Origin: an uncultured Finegoldia sp.
GTDB taxonomy: Bacteria > Bacillota > Clostridia > Tissierellales > Peptoniphilaceae
Assembly: GCF_947252345.1 (NCBI RefSeq)
Contig: NZ_CAMXVC010000048.1
Span: forward strand, 1 to 5,529
Length of the DNA stretch: 5,529 bases
Reading direction: 5' to 3'
The translations under genes and the position numbers were made by a program. Every line of letters starts with the position of its first letter. Position 1 is the first letter of the stretch. Positions 4,856-5,529 of the stretch are shown here, piece by piece. The notes beneath the pieces were generated by a model. That model was not told the DNA's origin. It made no database searches and was given only the letters and a program-made list of their open reading frames with translations.

Positions 4856-5476
4856 TTAAACTCCAAAAACTTCCTCATAATATTCCGTTGTAAATAGGCC
4901 CTTAAATACGATTTTGTCAAAATAAAGTTTTTTTAAACGAATAAATTCTTTTGAGTCAGCGATGTCTTTCTTTCTCACATACATAATAAAGTTATACATA
5001 TAAGTAACATAAATAAATTTTAACATATCTTTTTCTAGCCCCTTTGACGTTTTTCCTTTGTCATATAACAAATCTAATTCATCAAGAACTTTGCTGTTTA
5101 ATTTATTTGCATAACCATCAAAGTAAAATTTGCTCAATATATAGGTAGGAGCATTTAACCATGTTCTATTAAACTTTATCTCTAGTGGAGAGAGGATAGT
5201 GTTTAAATCTATATATGGATTATTTGTAAATAAACTCTTATTATGTTTATATTCTTCGTCTAATATTTTTTCTTCAACCTCACACATATAGTAAAGGTAC
5301 ATATCTTCTTTGCTATTAAAATATTTATAGAAAGAGCCTACAGATATGTTACATTTTTTTGCAAGATCTCTAATTGTGACATCTTCGAAATCTTTAGAAA
5401 CAAACATTTTTAGGACATTTTCTCTAATCATATCTTGTTTTGATTTATCTAAATTAAAATAAGTTTTTTTTACCAT
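4856..5476 (-). CDS. TetR/AcrR-family transcriptional regulator
   Basis: This encodes a 206-residue protein from the ATG at 5476-5474. Residues about 11-63 form a TetR-type DNA-binding domain. The core, TIRDLAKKCNISVGSFYKYF (34-53) followed by NSKEDMYLYY, matches the family pattern of an HTH followed by Y-x-Y/H-F-x-x-K-E-x-L/M. Residues about 64-206 are a helical ligand and dimerisation region, poorly conserved as usual. TetR proteins are cytoplasmic dimers that typically repress a neighbouring exporter or their own gene until a ligand binds. The target gene is not visible; the promoter side lies beyond the contig end. The frame stays open upstream to an ATG at 5500-5498, but those codons (MCIRDR) lie in sequencing adapter, so that start is false. 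Only 7 genomic bases remain before the chosen ATG, so its ribosome site cannot be checked and a longer native N-terminus is not excluded. By eye the gene is richer in A/T than the CWB2 genes. Confidence 0.9.
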   Translation of the reverse strand: MVKKTYFNLDKSKQDMIRENVLKMFVSKDFEDVTIRDLAKKCNISVGSFYKYFNSKEDMYLYYMCEVEEKILDEEYKHNKSLFTNNPYIDLNTILSPLEIKFNRTWLNAPTYILSKFYFDGYANKLNSKVLDELDLLYDKGKTSKGLEKDMLKFIYVTYMYNFIMYVRKKDIADSKEFIRLKKLYFDKIVFKGLFTTEYYEEVFGV

Positions 5477-5483
5477 TAAATAC

Positions 5484-5516
5484 CTGTCTCTTATACACAT
5501 CTGACGCTGCCGACGA
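5484..5516. other. Illumina Nextera (Tn5) adapter contamination
   Basis: These 33 bases equal the reverse complement of the Nextera read-1 transposase adapter. The 19-bp Tn5 mosaic end occupies 5484-5502 (CTGTCTCTTATACACATCT) and the rest of the adapter follows at 5503-5516 (GACGCTGCCGACGA). This is synthetic library sequence left at the contig end, not a transposon in the organism. True genomic sequence stops at 5483. Confidence 0.98.
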
Positions 5517-5529
5517 AACCTTATGGGTG
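5517..5529. other. Probable i5 index plus start of the P5 flow-cell primer
   Basis: After the adapter, the library design places the i5 index and then the reverse complement of P5, which begins GTGTAGATC. The last three bases (5527-5529) are GTG, leaving exactly ten bases (5517-5526) for a 10-nt index. These bases are therefore almost certainly synthetic as well. Confidence 0.8.

Noticed and set aside
5477..5500. ATG at 5500-5498 as the start of the TetR regulator
   Set aside because: The start codon and the five codons after it lie in Nextera adapter sequence.

Overview
The window looks like a contig end from a low-GC Gram-positive anaerobe. The EF-Tu tail, strong AGGAGG-type ribosome sites, secreted proteins with triple CWB2 wall-binding modules and A/T-rich codon use all fit Firmicutes. 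The style resembles Tissierellia such as Finegoldia magna, but this is an impression from family content, not a database match.

Layout: (1) positions 1-49 hold the last 15 codons of tuf (EF-Tu), followed by an intrinsic terminator and a second strong hairpin. (2) 135-518 encodes a small stand-alone ATP-cone protein. Only 12 bp later, 531-2699 encodes a 722-residue secreted protein with a signal peptide, three CWB2 repeats, a coiled coil, a CAP (SCP/PR1) domain and a second coiled coil, ending at an intrinsic terminator. (3) A new promoter and 5' stem-loop precede 2847-4184, a 445-residue secreted protein with the same CWB2 anchor but an unrelated, unrecognised C-terminal domain of about 133 residues. 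It ends at a terminator that is a sequence relative of the previous one. (4) 4288-4536 is a small membrane-protein ORF that runs in frame into a decayed amino-acid ABC transporter ATPase fragment (to 4763). (5) A bidirectional terminator separates this from a minus-strand TetR-family regulator (4856-5476). (6) The last 46 bases are not genomic: 5484-5516 is Illumina Nextera adapter, and 5517-5529 fits an index followed by the start of the flow-cell primer.

The main biological feature is the perfect 886-bp direct repeat (577-1462 = 2893-3778, constant offset 2316). It covers the end of the signal peptide and the whole wall-binding part of both secreted proteins. Promoters, signal-peptide starts and effector domains differ outside it. 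This looks like a wall-anchor cassette kept identical by recent duplication or gene conversion, displaying two different effectors on the cell wall. Recombination between the copies would delete 2316 bp and put the second effector behind the first gene's expression signals.

The main technical feature is the adapter. The longest ORF for the regulator starts inside it and would carry a false N-terminus (MCIRDR). I saw no CRISPR array, tRNA, rRNA or intact mobile element, and nothing I would call a new defence or biosynthetic system.
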